Shown here piece after piece: positions 1-8,099 of a stretch of 11,938 bases of DNA. How positions within the stretch are numbered: the first letter of the stretch is position 1; each line of letters begins with the position of its first letter. The notes beneath the pieces are model-generated. The model saw only the letters and a list, made by a program, of their open reading frames with translations. It had not been told where the DNA came from and did not search any database. Both the position numbers and the translations under genes were made by a program. The DNA comes from Halieaceae bacterium (lineage in GTDB: Bacteria; Pseudomonadota; Gammaproteobacteria; Pseudomonadales; Halieaceae), in the NCBI GenBank assembly GCA_003523185.1, contig DPGN01000080.1, forward strand, positions 1 through 11,938, given 5' to 3'.

Positions 1-2483
1 ATACCGTCCACTGCGTTACTTGCAAGCGTCATCACATCATCGGCACTAAAACCACTCGACATGCCAGCCAGAATGGCTTTGTGAACCTCATTTAAGCGCT
101 TGTTCTCAAGGACCAGTAGTCCGCGGCGGTCAAATAATCCGGGCGCCTCGGCAGAGCCGCGCAAGCGCGCACCGTCAACGGGGCCGGGAGCCAGCGCGTT
201 AATCTGAATCTCTGGTCCGAGGTGCCGCGAGAGAATTTCTGCTAGCACCCGCTGACCCGCCTTTGACACTGCGTAATCCGCTCGGTTGGGGTAGGCCACC
301 GCCACGTATTTTTCGCCACCGAAGTAGCTTGATACGTTCAAGATAGAACCTCTTCCGCCCGCTTTCATTGCTGGGCTGAATTTACGGATGAGCGAGTAGT
401 TTGAGATGAGGTTGGCTTCCATAGTGCGGTCCCAATCGGCACGCGTCATATCAACCACCATCTCTTCAGCGCCTGAAATACCGGCGTTGTTGATCAGGAA
501 GTCGACATGGCCAAGCTCCGCGACCGCATGGTCGTGAAGTCGATCGAGTGCATCGGGATCACCGACATCGATGCCGCCCAAGATGGTGACGCGGCTTTCG
601 GGTCTCGGATAACCAATATTGCGCAGCTCGTTGACAATCTCATCCCGAGCTTCAGCAAGTTTGCCTTCGCTTCGTGCGCTCAGAAGTACGCGCGCACCCG
701 CAATCGCAAGGAAACGACCCAGTTGCAGACCAATACCCAGACTGCCTCCGGTAATGACCGCTGTACGACCTTTATGCAAACCCGGCAGTACGCGCGAGAT
801 AGAGGAGGGCATTGAGCTCTTGCCCGTTGAACGCTTAATACTGCGGGGTAACCATAAATTGATCGAATCCATTTTTCGGACGCGGTTGGTCAGCGTTGCT
901 GCCCAATCGGCGGCGAAGGTTAACGCCTCATCGTCTTCGGTGTCGTAGCGCACCATCTGGTTGGGCTGAACTGCCCACGTGAGATCGCCGGCGTTTGCCA
1001 GTGTCTCGTCCTCGTGACGCCAGCCACGAATCAGTGCTTCGACTGAGGCGCGGATGATTTCGTTCATCAGATTACCGTGACGATCAGATGGGTTTGTTAC
1101 GTAGACAATCGCGGGTGGCTCGCCCTCTGCAAACAGGCGATCCATGTTTCGAGCGAAGCTCGATGCGAAGGCTACAGGTGCTACCACCTCGTCCCGGACA
1201 AAGTTCGCAACGTCCTCATCATTTGCAGTACACAGCGAATACCCGTATTCGCCGTTAGGCTTTTGTGGCAGCAGAATAACGCCGTCCAACCGACCGAAGT
1301 GATCCGACATCAACTGCATCGAGCGATCTACCGACTCCCTGCGGAGGGGGTCTAGGTGCGACAGCTGAACGTCATCAAGGTTTCGAGCCTGCAGTAGTGA
1401 GCGGGCGTGACCGACCGTATTCAGATTTCGGAAAGCCAGCATGACACGGGCGCCACTTTGAATCTGGCGTTCCGCAAAGGTGACTGCTTCCTGGTAGTCA
1501 TCGCCACCCAGAATGAGTACAACCTGACCCGAGAGATCCTCGAGTCGCTTATCGGGCCACGATACAAGCTGCGAACGGCTTTGCGCTGGTACTTGCATAC
1601 CGTTTGTGACTTCAATGTGGTGCCCTGAGAGCGCAGATGACTCATCAGACGCAAGCCAGACAATGCCAGATGCAACGTCGGTGGGCGTAGGGTACTTGTA
1701 CTCCAGTCCACCGTCCGATGTTCGGGTCGTAATCATCAGGTCACGGAACTCTTTACCCGTGCTGCCTGGCTCGACGCCCTGAAGCTCATCCATGCGTGCA
1801 AATACGCTCTCAATGCGCTCTGACTCGATGGGGCCCGGGAAGAGGGTGTTGACTCGGATGCCCTGCTTTTCGCCCAGCTCAAGCGCTAGGCCCTTGCCCA
1901 GTGCATTCAGACCCGACTTAGGTACCACGTACGGAATGCGGCCGTAGTAATGTGTTCTTGAGAAGATGGTCGATACGTTGATGATGCTGCCACCCGCGGA
2001 CATATGGGGAGCCGCGGCACGCGCCATATTCCAAGGCGCACCCAACAGGTTCATTGCCGAATCGAACATCGTCTGGTCCGAATCAGCTGCACGTTGCTCC
2101 GCCTCGGTAAAGGGAATGTCGCGAAGCGTGAACTTAGGACCTGCAGCACCGGCGTTATTAACCAATACATCGATTGGGCCAAAAGCGGCAACCGTTTTGG
2201 CCACAATCTGTCGGCAGACCTCTGGATCCGCGCAATCACCTGTCGCGCTGACCATGAAGGTCTCCTCGAATCCCTCATCGACTAAGTCGCCCATGAAGTC
2301 GTCAAGTTTCCCCTGATCACGACCTGTCAGCATGACCCGTGCGCCTTCGCGCAATAACTGCCGAGTAATATAGCTACCAATGGAGCCGGCGGCACCGGTC
2401 AGGATGATGCATTTGTTGTCGAGTCGACGCCCAGCGATGGACTGCGTCAGCAGATCCTGGGGAATATCGCTCATATCATTCAT
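1..2483 (-). CDS. mcr: Malonyl-CoA reductase (bifunctional, SDR-type), partial: 3' end beyond the left edge
   Basis: Reduces malonyl-CoA to malonate semialdehyde and then to 3-hydroxypropionate with two NADPH in the cytoplasm. I translated the open minus-strand frame from 2483: 827 codons, no stop. Chloroflexus Mcr has about 1220 residues, so roughly a third is missing. SDR unit 1 has the nucleotide motif TGAAGSIG (29-36), NNAG (109-112), Ser171 in NVSTIFSR, and Y185-x3-K189. Residues about 318-540 look like a second SDR fold without YxxxK, as expected for the inactive SDR of the N-terminal half. Unit 3, the start of the CoA-reductase half, has TGGSLGIG (578-585), NNAG (665-668), NVSSYFGGEK (716-725) and Y737-x3-K741. 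NVSTIFSR, YYGRIPYV and PNRADYAVSKAGQR match the Chloroflexus protein as I remember it. The start at 2483 is preferred over the in-frame ATG at 2474 because an AGGAG lies 7 nt upstream of it. It overlaps the pcs stop by ATGA, so translation is probably coupled. Confidence 0.94.
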   Translation of the reverse strand, partial: MNDMSDIPQDLLTQSIAGRRLDNKCIILTGAAGSIGSYITRQLLREGARVMLTGRDQGKLDDFMGDLVDEGFEETFMVSATGDCADPEVCRQIVAKTVAAFGPIDVLVNNAGAAGPKFTLRDIPFTEAEQRAADSDQTMFDSAMNLLGAPWNMARAAAPHMSAGGSIINVSTIFSRTHYYGRIPYVVPKSGLNALGKGLALELGEKQGIRVNTLFPGPIESERIESVFARMDELQGVEPGSTGKEFRDLMITTRTSDGGLEYKYPTPTDVASGIVWLASDESSALSGHHIEVTNGMQVPAQSRSQLVSWPDKRLEDLSGQVVLILGGDDYQEAVTFAERQIQSGARVMLAFRNLNTVGHARSLLQARNLDDVQLSHLDPLRRESVDRSMQLMSDHFGRLDGVILLPQKPNGEYGYSLCTANDEDVANFVRDEVVAPVAFASSFARNMDRLFAEGEPPAIVYVTNPSDRHGNLMNEIIRASVEALIRGWRHEDETLANAGDLTWAVQPNQMVRYDTEDDEALTFAADWAATLTNRVRKMDSINLWLPRSIKRSTGKSSMPSSISRVLPGLHKGRTAVITGGSLGIGLQLGRFLAIAGARVLLSARSEGKLAEARDEIVNELRNIGYPRPESRVTILGGIDVGDPDALDRLHDHAVAELGHVDFLINNAGISGAEEMVVDMTRADWDRTMEANLISNYSLIRKFSPAMKAGGRGSILNVSSYFGGEKYVAVAYPNRADYAVSKAGQRVLAEILSRHLGPEIQINALAPGPVDGARLRGSAEAPGLFDRRGLLVLENKRLNEVHKAILAGMSSGFSADDVMTLASNAVDG

Positions 2484-5400
2484 CGGAGTGCTCCTGCTGA
2501 TCCTGTTTCAACTTTTGTGAGTGTTTCGCCACGCTCCATTGCATCGCGGATAGCCCAAGCCCGGTACAACTCGTCCCGTGACTTGAGATTGGTCCGTGGT
2601 AACGCGTGCATGGCAACGTAGTTAGCGCCTGCATGCCGGTTTTCCCACATAGCTTGGTGTGCCTCTGGCACGTCTTCCATGGCGATAATTGTCGGAGGAA
2701 GAATATTGATGTGACCCGCGGCAATACGCTCCTGCATCTCTGCAAATTCGCGTGATGTGTTGAGGTGCGTACCGCGAATTTCTGCGGTTGGCATCAAGAT
2801 TCGACGTTGGCGCATCCATACTTGAGGTGCATAGAAACTGAAGCGTGAGCCTTTGAGGTCCTCCGAGTAGACAATCTTGCCAACATTGGGTTTGACCAAT
2901 GATGTGGCAAGTGCAAGTCCGTCACGTCCTGCGCGCTCAAATACGACGTCGGGAAGGCCCCGCTTGTCGAGCGTGTTACGCAACAAGGGCGCAATCGCAG
3001 AGCCAATAGGCTTGAGTGTTCGGTCTGAGAAGGCCCGTACAGATTCCTTGAATGCCGCTGATTCCGTGAAGGGATTCGGCATCTGCTGGAATGGTCCGGG
3101 TGGATCGAACTCATCACCGAGACGACGCTCGATTTCCTCGATACTGACCACACCTTTCATCTCTGCGCCAAATCCGAGGGAAGTCACAAACTCGCGCTGA
3201 GAGACCGTATCCACGAGAACAGCGACCTGAGCACCGCGCTGACAGCCGACCTCGATGGCTTCGATTGCAACTGGGTCGACGATTCCGTCCTCGGCACCAG
3301 GGCCATAGACGACAAGCAATGACTGACCCGCTCGCAATCCGGCTTTCGAGAATTGCGCGGCCGGCGTAGAAGCTCCAGCTTTACCCATGAAGGTGAAGCG
3401 ATAACCGGACGATGCACCGTAGAAGGTCAGCACGCCGTCTTCACCGAGTAGCTGGAATGAACGTGGGAAGGCGGTTTCACCGGCGTGAGAAACCGAGTAG
3501 TCGATTTGACCGCCTACTTTCTTCTCAGCCTCGGCGACAAATGCCTCACCGGCTGCTTCCCATGCGGCCCACTCGCTGGGGTCATCAGGAACGGCGGTAA
3601 AGATATCAGCCCATCGATCCTCTTTTCGATTGATGGCATGCCCGCCAACCGCCTCGACACGCTCGCCTCGGCTATCGCTAGAGACCATACCCAATGCGGC
3701 GCAGCTAGAGGACAAGGCACTTCGCAGGCAGTCATAGCCAGTGCCCGTTGAAGCACCTTCGACAAACAGACGCTTTCCTGGCTCGATCGCCAGTGTGTTG
3801 TAGAGCGCACGATGAATTGTACCCATTGTCAGGCCGTAAGAACCGGCTTCCTCGATGCTCAAGCCAGGCAGTTTCGCGTGCAACTGTGGTCCTTGGACCG
3901 TTAGGAACTGCGCATGACTACCGTCGTTTCGCTCGTAGCCCTGGATGCGGAAATCCGCCGCCATAGGATCCAAGCCCTGATCAGGCGCCATTAATTCGCT
4001 CTGACCCGAGTAGATACTCACAATATCGCCCACGGACAGACGGCCTTCACGGACAAGGTCCTGACCTAACTGGGCCACCATGCCGACACCACCTGAACCT
4101 GTGACCTGCACATCGGCATCACGCGCATCGAAAGGAGAGACAGGGATACCTGTGATTGCCCAGATATCATTAAAGTTCATCTCAGACGCGAGAATGTAGA
4201 CCAGCGCCTCGTTGGGACCCGGCGTGGGAGTCGGGAAGACCAGCTCTTTTTCCGCAACCACAGGATCACCATGCAGCGGTCTGCCGTCTTCATGTGATCG
4301 CATCACACCGTAGCCAAGCTGGTACTCCGGTATTGGTGTAATGCCGGGGAAGAAGCTTGCGCCCATGGGAAGTAACTTGCCATCGTCGATGAGCGCTGCA
4401 CGCTCCTCTGCCGAGGCATCAGGTTGCACAGCCTTGGGTTTGGGTGGCAGCGGTGCACTGCGCTTTTCCAAGAATGCTGAGATGCCATCGGGTCCGCATT
4501 CTGGATCACAGACACCTTTTGCAAACAACTCGGCCTCGCGGCGCAGACCCGCCGCCTGACCATCGCGGGCACCGGTAAGCATCGCATCAATAATAAAGTC
4601 CACCGGCTTATTACGACCACTTGCGCGAATCTGTTTGAGCGCTAGAGCCACACCCGGGTGATTCAGCAGCGATTCGTCAATCCCGACGGACTGCTCTCGC
4701 TGGTCTTTCAGCTTTTTACGCCGTGCCATAGAGGCTTTCAGGGCATCGCCACCAGCAAAATGGTCTCGTAGGGCAGCCATGGCAGCTTCGACGGTGGAGA
4801 GACCTTCCGTGGTCACAATGTCGTCGATGAGGCCAATCTCAAGCGCGGTATCGGCATCGATCGTGCGCCCGTCGAGCATCATTCGCAGGGCCTGAGCTGC
4901 ACCATCAATACCGTGCGCGTCATAGAGCTTACGCGTCAGACGCTGCGTGCCGCCGTAACCCGGGAGCAGGTTCAGATTGATCTCTGGTTGACCGAACTCA
5001 GCGTGCTTGGCTGCAATAACGTGTGAACAGGCAAGTACCAATTCGTTACCGCCACCCAGCGCGGGTCCGTTAACGGCCGCAATAATCGGAATATCGAGGT
5101 TCTCGAGTGTTGCGAAGGCTGTCTGAGCCGCATTAGGCAGTGTTTGGGCAGACTCTAAGTCGCCTTTCTCGCCAATCTTGAGTAACTCTTTGACGTCCGC
5201 TCCTGCAACAAAAGTGTTCCGAGCGCCTGTCACCACCATGGCAGATAGATCGTCCTGGTGAGCTAGCTGTGTCAGGGCAGTGTGAAGCTCGTCTAGCGTG
5301 CGCTCGCTCAATGCGTTCACAGGAGGACTGCTAATCACAACCAACGCTACCAGGTGACCGGGTGCGACCTCGTGAGTTTCCACACGCAGATAACGCCATG

Positions 5401-7891
5401 TCTGAACGACACGTCTCGCCTCAGTCAAACGGCCGAAGTCCTTCCACTGGGCGACGGCTGTCCGGATCTCCTCAACGGATTCAGGATTTTTGAGCGTAGA
5501 GATATCGCCTAGCGGTTGATCGAGCAGGATGGAGCGAAGCGTTCGGCGCATGTATTTGCCGGAGCGTGTCTCCGGAAACGCTGATACAACAAGGAAGTCG
5601 GACGGCACGGCGGTAGCGCCTTTTTCCGATCGGACCAGAGACTGCAGTCGTGCTAAATCGTCATCGGAGAGCTTTCGACCTGCAGCTGCCACCAGAAATG
5701 CGACCGGCGTCTCGCCTTTTTCATCGTGCGGTGCACCCACGACCACAACGTTACCCACGGGGGAGTCTTCGCGGAGAGTCTTGTCGCGCAAGATGGCGCC
5801 TTCGATTTCTTCGGTACCGATTCGGTGGCCTGATACGTTTATCACGTCGTCAGAACGACCGTGCAAGGTAAATGCTCCGTCATCGTGCTGACGCGCATAG
5901 TCTCCCTGGGTGTAGGTTAGTTCACCGTCCCAGCGGTTGAAGTAGACCTCACTGAAACGGTCAATGTCCCCGCGCCAGCTGTCTTCAAACAGGTTGTCTG
6001 CATCGCCCCAGAGTGTTCGTGCCAAATACGGATAGGGCTGCGTGACGACCAGCTCACCTTTCTCGCCCGATTCTGCGGTGCGCCACGCCGTTACGGTGCC
6101 GTCATCCGCGGTAGTTTCGGCTACGCGTACTTCAGCTTGAACCCAGGGAAGAGGCCATGTCTTCGCATCAGCTGCGAGGGGCTTGTAGCCGCCCCAGGGG
6201 CAACTGAATACGATGCCGCCGTGCTCGGTTGCCCAGTAAGAGTTGATGTAGTGCTTGCAGATGTTGTCCATCGCAAATTGCTGAACAGCCGGTGATACCG
6301 GCTCTGCACAGAAGGTACCGGCGCGCAGCGTGGACATGTCAAAGTCGGCCATTTCCCGAGCACTTGCTGGGTCTGTCATGACCGCTTTGAGAAAGGTTGA
6401 GCCCGCTTTGAAAAGGGTGACCTTGTAGCGCTCGATAATCGATGAGAATCGACCGGCATGAGGGAAGAGAGGAGAGCCCTCGGCAATAACGGTCGTCATA
6501 CCTTGTACCAAAGGGGCCGCAATCAAATAACTTTGACCGGTAATCCAGCCTGGATCACCAATGACGTAAAGCCTGTCATCTTCGGTGGCGCTGAAGACTG
6601 TGCGCATGGTGTGGCTAACGCCACTCAGCCAGCTGCCGTGGGTGTGTACCACACCCTTCGGTTTGCCCGTTGATCCGGACGTATAAATAATGAATAAGGG
6701 GAAGTTCGAGTCAACGCTCTCGACAGGCAGGACTGCATTTAGCTTGGCCCACAATGCGCCCGGCTCCTCTGAGCTGAGGGTCTCGAAATCTTTAACGCCG
6801 AGGTGTTTTGCAATCGTTGATTTTGCAGAGGCGACGAGGTCGTTCGACCAGCTGTCTCGTGAATGTTCGACCACTTCCTGACCGGTGTACTCGACGACAA
6901 TCACGTTCTCTACGTTGTGTTTGGCGTCCGCGAGCTGCCGGGCCACTGCCGTACGTAACTCAGCTGTTAACTCTGGAGCAATCACGTTCTGACTCGCCAG
7001 CGAAGCGCCGAGTTCGCGCATGACGTCCGATCTCTCTAGCGTTATCTCACCGGCCAGCGCGCTATTAACGTCGCTGTACAGTGTGTCCGCCAAATCACCG
7101 AGGTCATACGTCGCCAATACCGCTTTTAGCGTGGCGAGTGCTGTCTCTCTCGGGATGTAGTTATCGAGTGCTGGGTCAGCGTAGGTTCCCTTGTAACCGA
7201 CCGCTTCGGCGTTTCGGTAGCCGCCATCAGCGGTGATGACAAGCTTTGCCCCGGCATCGTGAATCCGGTCTGATAGGGTTTTTGCCGAGAAACCGCCGAA
7301 TACCGGTGTATAGACCACACCCATCCGCTGCGCTGCCAGCATGTAAAAAATCTGTTCAGGGATGTTGGGAAGGTTAAAGGCAATTCGATCGCCCTTGTTC
7401 AAGCCCAAGTCGCGCAGTACCTGCATGCGCGCAATGATTTCTTTAAAGACCGTGCGATAGCTGAAATGCTGCTCGGTAACCGGACCGCCTCGCCCGTTGT
7501 TTTTTGAAGGATCCCACCGGTCGCCTTCAAAAATGATGGCTGTCTTATCAGCTCTGCCCAACAGCAGATGACGATCGACAAGGTTGAAACAGGCATTAGT
7601 TTGACCACCCGTAAACCACTTGTAGTACGGCGCTGCCGACTCATCTAAAACGGACTGCCAAGGCGTCCAGCAGTCAGCCTCTATGCCAGTGGGTTCACCG
7701 CGGGAGTCCCAGCCTACCCAGTCGTTTCCGTCTTCGCGGGCAAGCCACGCGCCGCAGGACGGATGCTGCCAATGGATCTCGCGTGCTGCGACGTCGGCAT
7801 GAAATTCATCCGCCGTGCCAATAATGTGATTTCTAAGCGCATCCTCATCTGACTGAGACGCAAGTACGCCCCAGGTACGGTCATCGCTCAT
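2480..7891 (-). CDS. pcs: Propionyl-CoA synthase, trifunctional ACS-ECH-ECR fusion
   Basis: Converts 3-hydroxypropionate to propionyl-CoA: CoA ligation with ATP, dehydration to acryloyl-CoA, then NADPH-dependent reduction. The family holds the toxic acryloyl-CoA in an internal chamber. At 1803 residues it is close to known Pcs proteins (about 1820). The ACS domain (about 1-830) has the P-loop YTSGSTGKPKG (403-413), WATEHG (553-558), YTQGD (660-664), GRSDDVINVSGHR (678-690) and the adenylation lysine K779 in PETRSGK. The ECH domain (about 835-1120) has an oxyanion-loop AGADVKEL (896-903) and both crotonase glutamates: E950 in GGGNEL and E970 in FGQPEINL. The ECR domain (about 1180-1803) is an MDR-type reductase with SEMNFNDIWAITG (1236-1248) and an NADPH loop EGASTGTG (1378-1385). 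All three active sites look intact. It is the first gene of the operon with mcr. The ACS domain carries an insertion of roughly 100 residues (about 222-330) compared with ordinary acetyl-CoA synthetases. Confidence 0.97.
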   Translation of the reverse strand: MSDDRTWGVLASQSDEDALRNHIIGTADEFHADVAAREIHWQHPSCGAWLAREDGNDWVGWDSRGEPTGIEADCWTPWQSVLDESAAPYYKWFTGGQTNACFNLVDRHLLLGRADKTAIIFEGDRWDPSKNNGRGGPVTEQHFSYRTVFKEIIARMQVLRDLGLNKGDRIAFNLPNIPEQIFYMLAAQRMGVVYTPVFGGFSAKTLSDRIHDAGAKLVITADGGYRNAEAVGYKGTYADPALDNYIPRETALATLKAVLATYDLGDLADTLYSDVNSALAGEITLERSDVMRELGASLASQNVIAPELTAELRTAVARQLADAKHNVENVIVVEYTGQEVVEHSRDSWSNDLVASAKSTIAKHLGVKDFETLSSEEPGALWAKLNAVLPVESVDSNFPLFIIYTSGSTGKPKGVVHTHGSWLSGVSHTMRTVFSATEDDRLYVIGDPGWITGQSYLIAAPLVQGMTTVIAEGSPLFPHAGRFSSIIERYKVTLFKAGSTFLKAVMTDPASAREMADFDMSTLRAGTFCAEPVSPAVQQFAMDNICKHYINSYWATEHGGIVFSCPWGGYKPLAADAKTWPLPWVQAEVRVAETTADDGTVTAWRTAESGEKGELVVTQPYPYLARTLWGDADNLFEDSWRGDIDRFSEVYFNRWDGELTYTQGDYARQHDDGAFTLHGRSDDVINVSGHRIGTEEIEGAILRDKTLREDSPVGNVVVVGAPHDEKGETPVAFLVAAAGRKLSDDDLARLQSLVRSEKGATAVPSDFLVVSAFPETRSGKYMRRTLRSILLDQPLGDISTLKNPESVEEIRTAVAQWKDFGRLTEARRVVQTWRYLRVETHEVAPGHLVALVVISSPPVNALSERTLDELHTALTQLAHQDDLSAMVVTGARNTFVAGADVKELLKIGEKGDLESAQTLPNAAQTAFATLENLDIPIIAAVNGPALGGGNELVLACSHVIAAKHAEFGQPEINLNLLPGYGGTQRLTRKLYDAHGIDGAAQALRMMLDGRTIDADTALEIGLIDDIVTTEGLSTVEAAMAALRDHFAGGDALKASMARRKKLKDQREQSVGIDESLLNHPGVALALKQIRASGRNKPVDFIIDAMLTGARDGQAAGLRREAELFAKGVCDPECGPDGISAFLEKRSAPLPPKPKAVQPDASAEERAALIDDGKLLPMGASFFPGITPIPEYQLGYGVMRSHEDGRPLHGDPVVAEKELVFPTPTPGPNEALVYILASEMNFNDIWAITGIPVSPFDARDADVQVTGSGGVGMVAQLGQDLVREGRLSVGDIVSIYSGQSELMAPDQGLDPMAADFRIQGYERNDGSHAQFLTVQGPQLHAKLPGLSIEEAGSYGLTMGTIHRALYNTLAIEPGKRLFVEGASTGTGYDCLRSALSSSCAALGMVSSDSRGERVEAVGGHAINRKEDRWADIFTAVPDDPSEWAAWEAAGEAFVAEAEKKVGGQIDYSVSHAGETAFPRSFQLLGEDGVLTFYGASSGYRFTFMGKAGASTPAAQFSKAGLRAGQSLLVVYGPGAEDGIVDPVAIEAIEVGCQRGAQVAVLVDTVSQREFVTSLGFGAEMKGVVSIEEIERRLGDEFDPPGPFQQMPNPFTESAAFKESVRAFSDRTLKPIGSAIAPLLRNTLDKRGLPDVVFERAGRDGLALATSLVKPNVGKIVYSEDLKGSRFSFYAPQVWMRQRRILMPTAEIRGTHLNTSREFAEMQERIAAGHINILPPTIIAMEDVPEAHQAMWENRHAGANYVAMHALPRTNLKSRDELYRAWAIRDAMERGETLTKVETGSAGALR
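2486..2495 (-). promoter_or_regulatory. Shine-Dalgarno site of mcr inside the 3' end of pcs
   Basis: On the minus strand the bases before the mcr start read AGGAG, then 7 nt, then ATG at 2483-2481. The site lies within the last codons of pcs, and the two genes share ATGA (2483-2480). This is a standard termination-reinitiation arrangement. It supports cotranslation of the two enzymes and decides the start at 2483 over the ATG nine bases further in. Confidence 0.75.
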
Positions 7892-7897
7892 GGTGTT

Positions 7898-7905
7898 CTC
7901 CCTCT
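7898..7905 (-). promoter_or_regulatory. Shine-Dalgarno site of pcs
   Basis: Minus-strand AGAGGGAG lies 6 nt before the ATG at 7891-7889. It supports the start chosen for pcs; I see no competing upstream in-frame start with a comparable site. Confidence 0.7.
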
Positions 7906-7957
7906 CGAAAAATCGCCTGCGGAAGGGGCTGAATAAGATGGCGCCAATACGGTTGTC

Positions 7958-7986
7958 CTTATGTCCGCACTAGCAATCTCCATCAA
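7958..7986 (-). promoter_or_regulatory. Candidate sigma-70 promoter of the pcs-mcr operon
   Basis: On the minus strand, TTGATG (7986-7981, 4/6 to the -35 consensus) is separated by exactly 17 nt from CATAAG (7963-7958, 4/6 to the -10 consensus). Transcription would begin near 7951, leaving a leader of about 60 nt with the pcs ribosome-binding site at its end. Matches of this quality occur by chance, so this is only the best candidate in the 208-bp gap. Transcription could also read through from the dehydratase gene upstream, as no convincing terminator separates them. Confidence 0.35.
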
Positions 7987-8052
7987 GCTCCGGCGCACCG
8001 GTTCTCCCCACCGCTTGATTACGCTGAAGATACGGTCGACGAGATTGCGCAG

Positions 8053-8070
8053 ATCACCGAATTTGGTAAT
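8053..8070. promoter_or_regulatory. 18-bp imperfect dyad upstream of pcs, possible operator
   Basis: The sequence ATCACCGAATTTGGTAAT is symmetric at 14 of 18 positions (seven of nine base pairs), centred on AATT. It lies about 165 bp upstream of the pcs start, in the non-coding gap between the dehydratase and the operon. It has no flanking T-run in either direction, so a terminator is unlikely. A regulator-binding site is the better reading. I cannot name the regulator. The rest of the gap (7892-8099) holds the candidate promoter and nothing else I recognise. Confidence 0.3.
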
Positions 8071-8099
8071 TTGTCACAGGGGGAATAACAGGTATTTAC

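Noticed and set aside
2480..7891. Numerous open frames of 60-120 codons on both strands across pcs and mcr.
   Set aside because: They are shadows of the long coding frames, without ribosome-binding sites or recognisable domains. The pcs and mcr frames account for the region completely.
7933..8088. A 51-codon plus-strand open stretch in the gap upstream of pcs, ending at TAA 8086-8088, with a protein-like acidic C-terminal part.
   Set aside because: It has no usable start codon or ribosome-binding site and is short enough to be chance. It could be a gene remnant, but I recognise no family.
8072..8090. TGT-N13-ACA sequence resembling a PpsR/CrtJ photosynthesis-regulator site (TGT-N12-ACA), tempting because OM60/NOR5 bacteria include phototrophs.
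   Set aside because: The spacing is one base too long and no second site with correct spacing was found in the gap.
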